A stretch of DNA of 64,000 nt from contig OZ034968.1 in the NCBI GenBank assembly GCA_964030785.1, positions 55,215,730-55,279,729 on the forward strand, written 5' to 3'. The notes under the pieces were generated by a model that was not told the origin of the DNA, did not search any database, and was given only the letters and a program-made list of their open reading frames with translations. A program made the position numbers and the translations under genes. Within the stretch, counting starts at the first letter, position 1. Each line of letters starts with the position of its first letter. Positions 37,199-47,869 of the stretch are shown here, in pieces. The DNA comes from Siderastrea siderea. Taxonomy: Eukaryota; Cnidaria; Anthozoa; Scleractinia; Rhizangiidae.

Positions 37199-40100
37199 AT
37201 GTCCTCTGACAAAGACGACACAAGTTCCTGTGTGGGATCTTTGATTTGCACCGAAAACATGGCGGACAGTGACGAGGACGATTTGATCTGCCACGAAATC
37301 CTGGATGACGATGATGATGAAGACTATCATGATTTGATGGATCATTTGGAACGGCAACATGCGTTTCAAACCCAACTCCTTCAACAAAGTGGTGCAGGAT
37401 TGGATACCAATGAAGAGGGTGCCTTCGACTTTGAACTCGAACCTTTTGTGAATCGAAAGAGTGATCGCATGGGGGTACAAGAACGTCATTTCAAGACCCA
37501 GTTACGTCAAAGGGGGAACTTGATCCCGGGTCAAAATATAACCCAAGCTCTCCAAGATGGATTACGTCGAGCCGTCGATCAAGTGTTAACCACCACCCCC
37601 GACCTCGACGATCAAGATCGCCTCTACTTTACAATAGCATCCGATCGCCTGCACAATAATTTTCAGGGGTGGGGATTACGTGCGGGTGAATGGCGCCGAG
37701 ACACAGAGCGTGTGGAGGCCCTGTTCCAACGTTTAGCCCAAGCCCTCAACAGCAACGAACAATTTGAAATGGATGACTCCTTTCAAGTCTCCATCACTCA
37801 AGTCCATCATGCTCCTCAAGGCACCGGCAGACCACGGCGCGGAAAACCAGGTCATCCCACCATGACCATGTTGACAACTAACAAAAACTCGGTCATCCGC
37901 ATCCAAAATGATGATGAGCTCTGTTGTGCCAGAGCCCTCGTGGTCGCCAAAGCTCGCGTGGACCAGCACCCAAAAGAGAAAGCCATTCGACAAGGAAGGC
38001 CCCTGCAGAGAACCCTAGCTTGGGACCTCCAGAATGAAGCCAAGGTACCCTTCGGTCCTTGCAGCTATGATGCCTTGACCCAATTCAGTCAAGCTCCGTC
38101 CCTGGCCGGTTACCAGATCCTGTTGGTCGATGCGCAGCGATCGTTCCACATCACGACGTTTGGACCCCTACGAGACAAACAACTGATCCTGTTGCACAAC
38201 AAAGACCATTATGATGTCATCACCAAATTGCCGGGGTTTTTCGGGTCCAGTTATGTGTGTGCGGATTGTTGGAAACCCTATGACCATGAGGGACTGCATC
38301 GATGCACCAAGACCAAGGTGTGCGGAGCCTGTCGACAGAAAGATTGTCCAGACTTTCAACATGCTTACCCCCGGCACCTGAAAGCCACTCAACGTTGCGA
38401 GTCGTGTCATCGGGACTTTTTCGGACCCGCGTGTTTGGAAGCCCATGCCAGCAAGACCCACGCGGGCAAACCCGCCACGGACCTCCAGTCCTCCGTGTGC
38501 TCTCAACGACACCGATGCCCTGACTGTTATCAACAAAATGTGGGCTTGTCCCGCATTCAACGTCACCATTGTTACCACGTGGATTGCCCGTCTTGTCATC
38601 AGTACGTCCACGCCGACCATCACCGTTGTTTCATACAGAAAGCCCCCAAACCTCAAGACGAAAAGAAGAGAAAGAGGACCCGTCAAAAAGGTCCTCGCGC
38701 CAAACGAGGTGCCGCCGCCGCGGAACCCCATGCCTCCTCCGAGGACGAGCAAGACCTGCCTCCCTTACACGTCTTCTTTGATATCGAAGCCATGCAACCC
38801 CACGAAGAACACATTGCCAATCTCGTCGTGGCCGAAACCGAAGACAACCATGAACCCAAGCCTTTCCCAGGTCCCACTTGTATCCGTGACTTTCTGGAAT
38901 GGTTGGATACCTTGACCAACTATGACACAAGACAAGTCAATGTCATCGCTCATAATTTTCAAGGGTACGATGGGTACTTTATCATCCAAGAATACTATGG
39001 GGACAACCGCATCGTCCAACAACTCCGCAACGGGTGTAAACTCTTAGAGATCAAACATGACCGCATCCGGTTCATTGATTCCATGAGTTTCTTCCAGATG
39101 CCCCTCTCCGCGTTTCCCAAAACCTTTGGTTTGACAGAACTCTGCAAAGGGTACTTCCCACACAAGTTCAACCAGCCCCATGATTATTATCAAAACTACG
39201 TGGGCATCCTACCCTCACGCGATTACTACATGCCTGAGACCATGTCACTCGAAGGCAGACAAGCCTTTGAAACCTGGCATCAAGAACAACGCGACCAGGG
39301 TGTGGTGTTTTATTTCCAAAAAGAGTTATTGGCCTATTGCAGCTCCGATGTACGACTCTTGAAACAAGGATGTCTGACTTTCAAACGCATGTTTGAAGAC
39401 TTAACAGGCTTCAATCCCTTCGATCACGTCACCATTGCCTCCGCTTGTAATCGAGATTTACGTATGAACCGGATGATCCCGAACAGTATTGCCAGCGAAC
39501 CCGCCGGTCATAAGGGCTGGAGAAACAACATCAACCAGTCCATCCCAGCCCTTCAATGGTTAACCTGGTGCGATCACCAACTACGTCAACGCGCCCTCCA
39601 AGATCTCAGCCTCGACGATCTACTGGCCAGTGCCAATCCAGAGCCTCATCATCACCAATACATCCAACATGTCCGAAATGAAGGCGAGTATAAGATCCCC
39701 GGGACCCAGATCTATGTGGATGGTTATTGCCCCGACACCCACACCGTCTACGAATTTCAAGGCTGTTTCACCCACGGATGCCCTACCTGTTATCCCCATC
39801 GCCACGAAAAACATCCCCGCAACTATGATCTGACGATGCATGACCTCTATGACGCCACCCAAGACAAAGTCCAAAAGCTTACCAAACAAGGGTACAACGT
39901 CATTCAAATGTGGGGATGTCAATGGGACCACCTCCTAAAAACCCAACCAGAGATCGACTCCTTCGTCCGGGAACTCGACTTTATCCAACCTCTTGAACCT
40001 CGGGATGCTTTCTGTGGAGGTCGTACCAATGCCATCAAACTCTACCATCATATCACCCCTGGCCAAAAAATTCACTACATCGATGTCACCTCCTTGTACC

Positions 40101-41371
40101 CGTGGGTCAACAAGAAGTCCACCTACCCCAAAGGACATCCCACCATCTATTCTCAACCGGGTCACACTGACATACACCAGTACTTTGGCCTCATTCAATG
40201 CAAAATCCTGCCTCCCCGTGAATTGTACCATCCCGTGCTGCCTTACCGTCATGACGACAAACTGCTCTTTCCACTCTGTGCCCGTTGTGTGGAAGAAGAA
40301 ATGGCCAAACCTCTTTTGGACAGATCCTATCATTGCCCTCACCCCGACGAACAACGCGCCCTCACAAGTACCTGGTGTACCCCTGAATTAAAGAAAGCCA
40401 TCCAATTGGGGTACCAAGTCCAATACATCTACGAAGCCTGGCATTTTGAAGAAACCTGTGAGGGCCTCTTCGCCGATTATGTCAACACCTGGTTGAAAAT
40501 CAAACAAGAAGCTAGTGGGTGGCCTAAGGACGACATGACAGAAGAAGAAAAGCAACGTTACATCGAACAGTACTTCCTACATGAAGGCATCCAGTTGGAC
40601 TATCACAAGATCGAATACAACCCGGGCCTGCGTACCCTAGCCAAGCTCATGCTCAACTCCATGTGGGGCAAGTTTGGACAACGCCTCAACAAGACCCAAA
40701 TTCAAGCCTTTGATGATCCTCATGCCCTCCACCAGTTTTTGGACAATGATTCCTTGGACGTACGTCACGTGTCCGTCATCAATCACAACATGGTGGAGAT
40801 CCACTACCAAAACCAAAAAGAGGACATCCGCGTCTCACCCAACCTCAACATTTTTGTGGCCTGCTTCACCACCTGCCACGCCCGCCTTAAATTATATGAC
40901 GCCCTCGAAGCCTTAGGGGAAAGAGTCCTCTACTTTGACACCGACTCCGTCATCTACCTGGAAGAAACACCCACTCAATTCAAACCTGCCTTGGGTTCTT
41001 ATCTAGGAGACTTCGCCTCCGAATTAGAGGATGATGAATACATTCAAGAATTTGTCAGCGGAGGACCCAAGAACTACGGGTATACTACGAATAAAGGAAA
41101 CGTGGAATGCAAGGTCAGAGGCTTCCGACTCAACAGTGAAGGACACACCCAATTAAATTACGACGTCATGCGTCAGAATGTCCAAGATGAAATACAAAGA
41201 CCCCTTCCCAAACCACGGGAAATCCAAGTCACCAAAAGTCACCACATTGTCCGCAACCCGAAAAACTACACCTTACTCACTCAACCCCAACACAAATGGT
41301 ACCAGCTGGTCTATGACAAAAGAGTCATTGATCCCCGCACCTTCAACACCTACCCCTATGGCTACCAGTGA
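37199..41371 (+). CDS. polB: Protein-primed DNA polymerase B with zinc clusters and nuclease-like insert
   Basis: 1390 residues, intact. An acidic N-terminus is followed by a Cys/His-rich region (about 353-480) with many CxxC pairs. The exonuclease motifs are FFDIEAM (about 525), AHNFQGYDGYF (about 585) and YCSSDVRLL (about 713). Between exonuclease and polymerase lies a segment (about 839-890) with VDGYCPDTHTVYEFQGCFTHGC, resembling a VSR/PD-(D/E)xK endonuclease-like insert. Polymerase motifs are A, DVTSLYPW (about 960); B, KLMLNSMWGKFGQ (about 1148); and C, YFDTDSVIYLE (about 1245). It should replicate the linear element from protein-primed ends at the inverted repeats. Confidence 0.95.
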   Translation: MSSDKDDTSSCVGSLICTENMADSDEDDLICHEILDDDDDEDYHDLMDHLERQHAFQTQLLQQSGAGLDTNEEGAFDFELEPFVNRKSDRMGVQERHFKTQLRQRGNLIPGQNITQALQDGLRRAVDQVLTTTPDLDDQDRLYFTIASDRLHNNFQGWGLRAGEWRRDTERVEALFQRLAQALNSNEQFEMDDSFQVSITQVHHAPQGTGRPRRGKPGHPTMTMLTTNKNSVIRIQNDDELCCARALVVAKARVDQHPKEKAIRQGRPLQRTLAWDLQNEAKVPFGPCSYDALTQFSQAPSLAGYQILLVDAQRSFHITTFGPLRDKQLILLHNKDHYDVITKLPGFFGSSYVCADCWKPYDHEGLHRCTKTKVCGACRQKDCPDFQHAYPRHLKATQRCESCHRDFFGPACLEAHASKTHAGKPATDLQSSVCSQRHRCPDCYQQNVGLSRIQRHHCYHVDCPSCHQYVHADHHRCFIQKAPKPQDEKKRKRTRQKGPRAKRGAAAAEPHASSEDEQDLPPLHVFFDIEAMQPHEEHIANLVVAETEDNHEPKPFPGPTCIRDFLEWLDTLTNYDTRQVNVIAHNFQGYDGYFIIQEYYGDNRIVQQLRNGCKLLEIKHDRIRFIDSMSFFQMPLSAFPKTFGLTELCKGYFPHKFNQPHDYYQNYVGILPSRDYYMPETMSLEGRQAFETWHQEQRDQGVVFYFQKELLAYCSSDVRLLKQGCLTFKRMFEDLTGFNPFDHVTIASACNRDLRMNRMIPNSIASEPAGHKGWRNNINQSIPALQWLTWCDHQLRQRALQDLSLDDLLASANPEPHHHQYIQHVRNEGEYKIPGTQIYVDGYCPDTHTVYEFQGCFTHGCPTCYPHRHEKHPRNYDLTMHDLYDATQDKVQKLTKQGYNVIQMWGCQWDHLLKTQPEIDSFVRELDFIQPLEPRDAFCGGRTNAIKLYHHITPGQKIHYIDVTSLYPWVNKKSTYPKGHPTIYSQPGHTDIHQYFGLIQCKILPPRELYHPVLPYRHDDKLLFPLCARCVEEEMAKPLLDRSYHCPHPDEQRALTSTWCTPELKKAIQLGYQVQYIYEAWHFEETCEGLFADYVNTWLKIKQEASGWPKDDMTEEEKQRYIEQYFLHEGIQLDYHKIEYNPGLRTLAKLMLNSMWGKFGQRLNKTQIQAFDDPHALHQFLDNDSLDVRHVSVINHNMVEIHYQNQKEDIRVSPNLNIFVACFTTCHARLKLYDALEALGERVLYFDTDSVIYLEETPTQFKPALGSYLGDFASELEDDEYIQEFVSGGPKNYGYTTNKGNVECKVRGFRLNSEGHTQLNYDVMRQNVQDEIQRPLPKPREIQVTKSHHIVRNPKNYTLLTQPQHKWYQLVYDKRVIDPRTFNTYPYGYQ

Positions 41372-41386
41372 AAGCCCAAGCCTTTA

Positions 41387-41650
41387 ATGAGAAATCCTCG
41401 ACGTCAATTACAACAATGGATCCGTGACAACAACCAATGGCGAAGAATAACTCGATGTCAAAAACAATGGTGGGGACCCTCTATTGAACATTTAAGGAAC
41501 ACTCAGGAAAACCATTTTTTTCTCAGTTATTGTAAACAAACCAATAAAAAGTATTTTCTTCATTTTGTGTGGTTTTCGGTTACCCCCGTTCCAAAAATTG
41601 GACTTTGGACTTTGAGCCCGCGTTTTCTCAGTGGTTTTACTTCCCCTTGA
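41387..41650 (+). CDS. Small ORF running into the right terminal repeat (doubtful)
   Basis: 87 residues. The first 35 (MRNPRRQLQQWIRDNNQWRR, then CQKQWWGP) are unique and look protein-like. The rest is translated terminal repeat. No TATA box or homologue was recognised. Confidence 0.2.
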   Translation: MRNPRRQLQQWIRDNNQWRRITRCQKQWWGPSIEHLRNTQENHFFLSYCKQTNKKYFLHFVWFSVTPVPKIGLWTLSPRFLSGFTSP

Positions 41651-41903
41651 GCCCACGATCCATTTTTCACACTCGCCAGTGGTTTCCCATTCAAAATCAC
41701 GTGACTTCCGGTTCTATGAGCCCGCGATCCCTTTTTCCACCTGGTCAGCGGTTTCCCATTCAAAATCACGTGACTTCCGGTTCCCATGAGCCCGCGATCC
41801 CTTTTTCACACCTGGTCAGCGGTTTCCCATTCCACTTCCGGTGATAACGTCACTCGACCAATCAGAAGCCACCATTTGGGCCAAACGAGCGCAATGTACT
41901 ACT
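41471..41903. repeat. Right terminal inverted repeat of the Polinton
   Basis: Reverse complement of 20465-20895 with a few substitutions and single-base indels; the CRE seen on the left is changed here to a one-base variant. Ends ...ACTACT, followed by CACATT. Confidence 0.95.
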
Positions 41904-41909
41904 CACATT
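41904..41909. repeat. Right target-site duplication of the Polinton
   Basis: CACATT, identical to 20459-20464. Confidence 0.9.
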
Positions 41910-42109
41910 TAATACTTCAAAAATTGTAATAAATAAGAAACTTTCATTCCTCCTGACGTTTAGAAGGAAACAAAACAGGGTAATAAAGTACTTCACTCCA
42001 TCTTAATAGACCAACCTGAAAAATTGTACTGAAAAAACTTTATTGGTCATCACGGTCTCTAGCGCAAGAGGTACTGTTTTTAATAGATAAAATATTTAAA
42101 AGCAATCAT

Positions 42110-42730
42110 TTTGTATCTATTGACGTAAAGCTCCGTCGATAAATAAAGCATTAGCGAGAGAAAGCTTATCAAATCAGTGATCGTTTGCACCAGCACGGCG
42201 CGTTTAAATGCTTGATGGTATCATTGTACCTCTCCTAGCTATGATTTCTTGGCAAATATGTCATTTTTTTTTTATCAAAACCCGGATACTTTTCGTCCGA
42301 GAAATCACAAGACTAGGCTAGCTGTAGATTGAATTGACAAATTGGACTGTTTCAAGATTCAAGATGTCCCAAATTAAACCCACTGTTAAGCTAGGCGTAA
42401 ACAGGAAACAAACAGTTTTTAATTTCGACGTTTCTATTCCGAGTGTTTGTGTTGTCATTATTACCGTCTCCAATTTAAAGTTTTTCTTTTGTTTCAATTG
42501 TTCCGAAAGCAATTAAACTTTCGACAAACCATTCTGTGCATTATTATTTTCAGTTTCTGTTCGTCGATCGCCATACACCTCGTATACAGATGTTTCACGG
42601 CTCAGATGTGTCAAACAACCGAACTGTGGAAAAAAAAAACAGAGAAGCTCTTTTCTGTGGTTTATAAAACAGTTCCTGTGTTACGTTTCCCATGTAATCC
42701 GTGGTTCTTTTGAGAATGAATAGAAAGTGA
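42110..42730. repeat. Segmental duplication, copy 2 (partner 9090-10320)
   Basis: Shares ordered blocks with the first copy (see that entry). It lacks the 9453-9833 MITE, giving an empty-site comparison. No exon recognised. Confidence 0.7.
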
Positions 42731-42921
42731 ACGTTTTATGTTACCGTGGAACCTCGAATTAACGAAGTGCTAAAGGACTTGATCATGAGAATTAGTTTGT
42801 TATATCGAGGGTTTGTTATATCGAAGTTCTTTTCCATACGTTACACTATTACTGGGCTGAAAAATATCGTTCGTTATACCGAGGACTTTGTTCGTGCATC
42901 AGTAAGTCAGGATTAAACTTC
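42731..42921. repeat. Interspersed repeat-like sequence (GTGGAACCTCGAATTAACGA)
   Basis: Contains repeated GTTATATCGAG(G/T)TTTGTTATATCGAAG-type phrases, typical of end-repeat relics of mariner/Tigger-like elements. Identification is tentative. Confidence 0.3.
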
Positions 42922-44513
42922 TTAAATATTCCTTCCACGAAACTTCGACTATTAATCATGCTCAACATCTCCAGAAATCGCGGACATTAGAGCCCGCGCC
43001 TTTTCGGGCGTCCTACATAGACAGCTCTTTTAAATGATGCATACCGCTGATCGAAGCGGTATAGTTTGGGCTCATATTTCATGATGGTGCACGATGCAAT
43101 AAGTCCCATATAAAAACCATATAAAAACCACTGACCAAACTAAGTCGCTTAATATTCGAATGTACTGAAATTTAGCTTTCGAAGGATGGCTTTTGTAGGG
43201 TATTTGAAGCCGGTTCGGCCGAAATATCGCAGTTCCATGAAAGTGGATTTTTGGACTTTAGCGAGGACTTTCAAATGTATGGCCGAATGCAATTTTTTCG
43301 TGGTTTTCAAGTGCAAAAAGTAAACATCAAAATCAATCTGTTGGAGCTGAAAATCGTAAGGTTAGTTTGTTCCATGTATAGTTTTAGTGAATCCACTTGC
43401 ACATTTTTTCGATCCCATTATGTTTACCCGTAATCGCTGTTTATAAACTATGAGTTTTCGGTTTTTCGATGAAATCCCCCTCCACGCCTTATATTTTTTG
43501 GCCGCTAAACTGCTCACAGAAAACCGTAAAAAGTAAACATAAAATTCGAAGTATCCACCTTATTTTTTGTACTATATCTTTCTTGATAGACCAGTTTACC
43601 ATGAACCGGTTGCACATTTATACTTAAACAAATTGATCGAGAGATATTTCTCGAAATTTTTTAATCTCCATACATTTCTTTGTTGTTGTTGCGTTCCCTT
43701 CGATGGTCAATTTACCGCAGGATTTGTTGACCGTGGGCTCAAATGTCTGCGATTTCTGGATATGAGGTGTACGAAACAAAGTTTCAGTTAAAATGACAGA
43801 TGTACAAACGTACCGCGCGCACGATGTTCTTTCACATCCTTTTTGCATGGGTCCTCTTTCTCTCATAGGTCAACCACTTCCCACACGACAGCGACTAGAT
43901 ACTTTCATTTATAATGCCTAGTGCTCACAATAAAACTTTTGAGAGGATGGGTGAATAAGGTTTAATGCAATCGAAGTGGTCTGCAAACCACGCGTTACAA
44001 ACAAAATGTAAACTAAACATGCAACGTGGCTTTTCTTGTTAATGAACTAAATGATGACGCTAGCTATAGAGATCAGAAGGAACTAAAAATACTAAAAAGC
44101 GGAAGATAGCTGTTTACAAACATTCTTTTTGTTTTTCAAATGTGTCAAACACTAGTATACATTAAATAACTTTTTTTGTAGACTTTTAATTTTGCATTGA
44201 CAGGAATTAGATTCTTCAGTCTACTTAAAACTACAATTAATTTACAGGATTTTCTGCATACCTGTGTTCTGTGTTCCGAGAAAGTGAGGTCCTTGTCAAT
44301 TTTAACATCCATTAATTGAAGTGTATTCAGTTAGATCAACTCTATTATTGTCAGTTACGATACCCATCTGTGGTGCATCTTTGCGTTGGCTGTTGCACCT
44401 TTGACTCGTCGTCAGTGTGATATATATCTTGGTAAATATTTGCCACGGCATTCTGACGATAAAGCTGTCGATCAAGGCTGAGTTGGTCACCTTTTAAGTC
44501 AGTGGTGTTAACG

Positions 44514-44719
44514 TAGACTGCGAGCAGTCTCTCTTTTGCTCTAAAATCCCTACCGGAGGAATCGAGTGCAATATTCGAGCCGCGAGCCGCGAGTAGCGTG
44601 GGCTCACTCTCGATCTCCCGCCCACGCTACTCGCGGCTCGCCGCTCGAATATCGCCCTCGTGACTTTGCCGTTCGTCCAGCACGGATTTTAGAGCAAAAG
44701 AGAGACTGCTCGCAGTCTA
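44514..44719. mobile_element. MITE with 9-bp target duplication
   Basis: Ends TAGACTGCGAGCAG and CTGCTCGCAGTCTA, extended by TCTCTTTTGCTCTAAAATCC and its complement. The 9-bp direct repeats GTGTTAACG are at 44505-44513 and 44720-44728. The duplicated segment has a single uninterrupted GTGTTAACG at 63143-63151, a true empty site. A 9-bp duplication suggests a Mutator-like (MULE) master. No ORF. Confidence 0.88.
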
Positions 44720-44944
44720 GTGTTAACGAAAGAGAAAAAAATGATTTGAAAAGTCGGTGGACGGGGCGCTATTTAAAAACTGGTTGGCTGTTATCTTTCA
44801 AAACCCATGCAGTTCCCGTATGATTTATATTTCGACGTTTGGTTAGTACAGAGGGTCTTTCGCGTGATGTTTCAGTACTGCAGGAAACCGGCAGTGTTCG
44901 TCATGCATGCTCATGTTTTTAGTTGTTTCCTGTCTAAAATGAAT

Positions 44945-45011
44945 TCAAAATTTTTCAAAACTGATAACCTGGAACCTATTTGCGTTATTGGCCATCAAGG
45001 TATTGACTGGT
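44945..45011 (+). pseudogene. Decayed signal-peptide exon
   Basis: ACCTGGAACCTATTTGCG, then TTATTGGCCATCAAGG and TTGACTG|GTAGGT, clearly matches the TWN...LTG|GT end of family first exons. The frame that encodes it has no ATG and is closed by a stop just upstream. Confidence 0.6.
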
Positions 45012-45546
45012 AGGTGTTGTCAGTACTTTTTTTTTAGCAGATTTCACCCTTTAAAACCCCAGTAGTGATCAGTATCAAATTTTCTCGTTATCAAAACAGT
45101 GTATAACACATACAGGCTACGAGAATTAATGAAATGACTACCAAAGATGAATTACCTTGATCTCTTTACAGTCAAGTTCTCCCAATTAGTATACACTTAG
45201 TGCATGGAAACCAGTAAGGAGACTTTGTATAATGATGTTGGGGATTAAAGTTGGAGCTTACTTAAACTTAGGATATCCTTTAACAAGACGGTTGTCTTGT
45301 ATCAGCGAATTATTGTCGCAACACATCCTTGGAAGTCAAACCCCGTCAAGTGTTTCTTTGTACCGTTAGAATATATACAAAAGGCTACAAAATAACAACT
45401 TTTGTTACGCAGGATTAAATTCCTTCTTTGCCATCGTGTTCATCATTTGAAGTGATTAATTTCGCGTTTGTGTGCTATGGGCGCCTAACCTGAGGAGCGC
45501 TTTAATTCTTCCTCGCTGATTAAAAAAAGGCAAATAAATGTGCAAT

Positions 45547-45780
45547 TCTTAAAAAAGGAAACGTCCCTTGGTTCGGATTCCGGTTGGACAAAAGTACTGA
45601 ATCAAGCTTTAGTTACACAGTTTAGTTTACGTTAATCCCGAGAGTTGAACGCTTTTTAATGCTACTGGAATATTCCGGACGCGCGTGTATGTCCGCGTGA
45701 ACGGATCCCGGAATATTCCGGATTTCCGAACACCGACGTTTCTGGGCCGATAAGCTCGGCTAACCTCGGAGTAGATTCGG
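45547..45780. other. Non-coding with GGAATATTCCGGA palindromes
   Basis: Contains two GAATATTCCGGA blocks around 45669 and 45710 in a partly palindromic arrangement. No gene. Confidence 0.4.
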
Positions 45781-45781
45781 A

Positions 45782-46561
45782 ACTAAGTTACAGGAGAGGT
45801 ATTCCCCATGCGTTTCGAATGGCTCAAGTGAAAAACAAGGGTGACAAATTTGTTATGAACAATGGAACTTTACTAGCTGTAAAAATCAAAGACAGGAAAG
45901 TGTGTTCCAGATGTTATCATCCGTGCACTCAGTAAATGAGGTGGAAATTGGACGTAACCATCATGCAACTGGACGACCACTTACAAAACCTGAGATTGTC
46001 CATGAGTACAATAAGTATATGGGGGCTGTTGACCGGTGCGACCAAATGGTTGCTTATTCATGTTTTAGAAGACGCACCATGAAACGGTGGAAAAAAGTTT
46101 TTTTCCACCTGTTCTCGTTATCCGTTCTAAACAGTTATATCTTGTGCAAGGAGAGAACAAGGTCACCAGTACTACAGAGGGTATTTAGAAGGGAGCTTGT
46201 GAAGGAGCTTGTCAGTAGCTCTGGTCTTTCTACCTCTCTTTCTCCAAGAGGGCGTCCAAGGAGGTCAGCAGAAGGTTTGACCCGCCTCCAAGCTGGGAAC
46301 CATTTCCCAGAGAAAATTCAGGGCACTGGGAAGAAGTCAAACATTACTAGATCTTGCTTTGTTTGTTTTCCTGCCCAAAAGAAGATTTTAGCGAGAACAG
46401 AAGAAAAGAGGAAGAGACCAGGAAGGGAGTCCAGTTTTCAGTGCAGTGTCTGCAAAGTGGCACTTTGCATTCAAGACTGTTTCCAGCTCTACCATAGTGT
46501 TCAGGACTATGTTGCTGCCTATGTTCGAAGACACGACACAAATAATGATGATGATGGTTAA
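45782..46561 (+). pseudogene. piggyBac transposase 3' fragment, frameshifted
   Basis: From about 45782 the frame reads piggyBac-like GIPHAFRMAQVKNKGD. Near 45900 a frameshift moves it into the 45902-46561 frame, which has HEYNKYMGAVDRCDQM, the diagnostic late-core block. It ends in the C-terminal Cys-rich zinc domain (CSVCKVALC, then CFQLYH). The N-terminal half and the first catalytic Asp residues are missing and no ends were found. It may once have mobilised TTAA elements such as that at 8264, but that is inference. Confidence 0.8.
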
Positions 46562-47155
46562 TTTATTTTTCAACTGCAATAATAATTTTGTGACATATAT
46601 TCTGCTTCCTGTTGTTTCTTTTTGAAGAATTTTGTTACAGTAATAGATTACTGTTGTAGTCTACACCTGTATTGAACTTCTTCAAAAATAAACAATGTTT
46701 ACCTTGTATTCCCCTTATTTAGCTATGCTCGACACTATGCTTGTGTCATTTTATATGCAGCCTTTCTGCCATTAGTAAAATTGATCTCAAGTCACAAAAA
46801 GTCCTAAATCTGATCAAAATTAATGTTTTATTAGACTGGTGGAATTGGAGAACCTTAATCATCATCCCTGGCATGAATATATATTTTTTGGAAAGAAGTG
46901 TTTAACTTGTAGTTTTGTCGATATGTAATTTTGACTCAGTTTTTTTCAAAAAGATGACATTTTGGAAGATGACTTTTGAAAATATATCCAGAAAGCATTT
47001 TTACATTAGCATGGTAAGAAAGGGAATATATAGGTTATAGGGAAATGTTGCATAGTTGATTCTAAACAGCGAATTTAAGTCGCTCATGTCATGTAGCAAT
47101 GTTTATTAAGAAAAAAAGTCAGTTTCAGGGATTGTTTCCTGATATCAATTTCAGC
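46562..47155. other. Non-coding AT-rich sequence
   Basis: 3' flank of the piggyBac fragment. AATAAA at about 46687 may be its old polyadenylation signal. Nothing else is recognised. Confidence 0.4.
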
Positions 47156-47208
47156 ATGATAAGGGTTAATTCGCACTTTTATAGTCAGGTTAAAATGGTC
47201 AGTATTCA

Positions 47209-47281
47209 CAGATCGATGTCCTCAGAATACGTTGATGAATTGGAACGTTTTCGCGTTATTGGCCGTTACGTCCTTGACCTG
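47209..47281 (+). pseudogene. Decayed signal-peptide exon
   Basis: TTGGAACGTTTTCGCGTTAT, then TGGCCGTTACGTCCTTGACC and TGTAGGTATT, aligns with the first exon at 5721. The donor-adjacent GG is changed to TG and frame or start is lost. Confidence 0.5.
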
Positions 47282-47699
47282 TAGGTATTTCCACTGATAT
47301 ATCATTCTCCTAGCGGATTTACACTTGATAGTGGATAATTCACTAATGGCTAGTCAGAACTTCACTTATCGTGGGCAAAATACAGCCATATCGGATAATT
47401 TAATATCAGCCAATTCATGCAGTCAGTGTAGTGTCGTAGGACTCTATAGATGTAAAAACTAAGCCGTATGGTTACTAAGAGAATTTCTGATACATCAGAA
47501 AGTCGCAACAAGGGGACTGAGAAAAACTTGTCAGATAATTTTTTGTGTAGGTTACGAATGCAGATGTTAACAGCATGAACTGCATGGACTGATAGTCTTT
47601 GAATATTCAGTGTCTAAATAATATTCGTACTGTATCGTCATCGTGATATGGACCACTCATTTTTGGTAAATATTAACTGTGTTAAGGAAATGATACTTT

Positions 47700-47860
47700 C
47701 ACAGCCTAGTACCCAGGAGTTGTCTTCTCGCTCACCCGACTTGGCGCGAAATTTCGTGACGTCACCAAATGGCATACCTCATCAGGTGACGTCACGACAT
47801 TTCGCACCAAGTCGAGTCGAAAGAGCGGGAGAGCGGGAGGAGAACGCCTGGGTACTAGGC
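47700..47860. mobile_element. MITE with CCTAGTACCCAGG ends
   Basis: Inverted ends AGCCTAGTACCCAGG and CCTGGGTACTAGGC. A direct repeat TGATACTTT (47691-47699 and 47861-47869) is the target duplication. The interior is itself palindromic, with two TGACGTCA sites at 47757 and 47787 and CGAAATTTCG/CGACATTTCG blocks. No ORF. Confidence 0.82.
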
Positions 47861-47869
47861 TGATACTTT

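Larger units (their letters stand above)
20465..41903. mobile_element. Complete Polinton/Maverick (adintovirus-type) element
   Basis: A 21,439-bp unit with 5'-AG and CT-3' ends, long terminal inverted repeats and a perfect 6-bp target duplication. It encodes all hallmark genes: protein-primed DNA polymerase B, DDE integrase with chromodomain, major capsid protein, adenain-type protease and packaging ATPase, plus about fifteen accessory or structural ORFs. None of the hallmark ORFs is broken, and the two inverted repeats differ at only a handful of positions, so insertion is recent. The capsid genes imply that virions could be made, which is inference. Confidence 0.95.
42922..45546. repeat. 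Segmental duplication of the Ig-like cluster, copy 1
   Basis: Matches 61965-64000 in direct orientation with high identity. Differences: about 800 bp (42967-43765) are present here but missing from copy 2; about 380 bp containing an intact signal exon (62652-63030) are present in copy 2 but missing here near 44396. A 206-bp MITE is here only, and a 25-bp palindrome is in copy 2 only. Confidence 0.8.

Noticed and set aside
38168..38752. 194-residue antisense ORF within polB
   Set aside because: Lies opposite the Cys-rich region of the polymerase and has no motif of its own.
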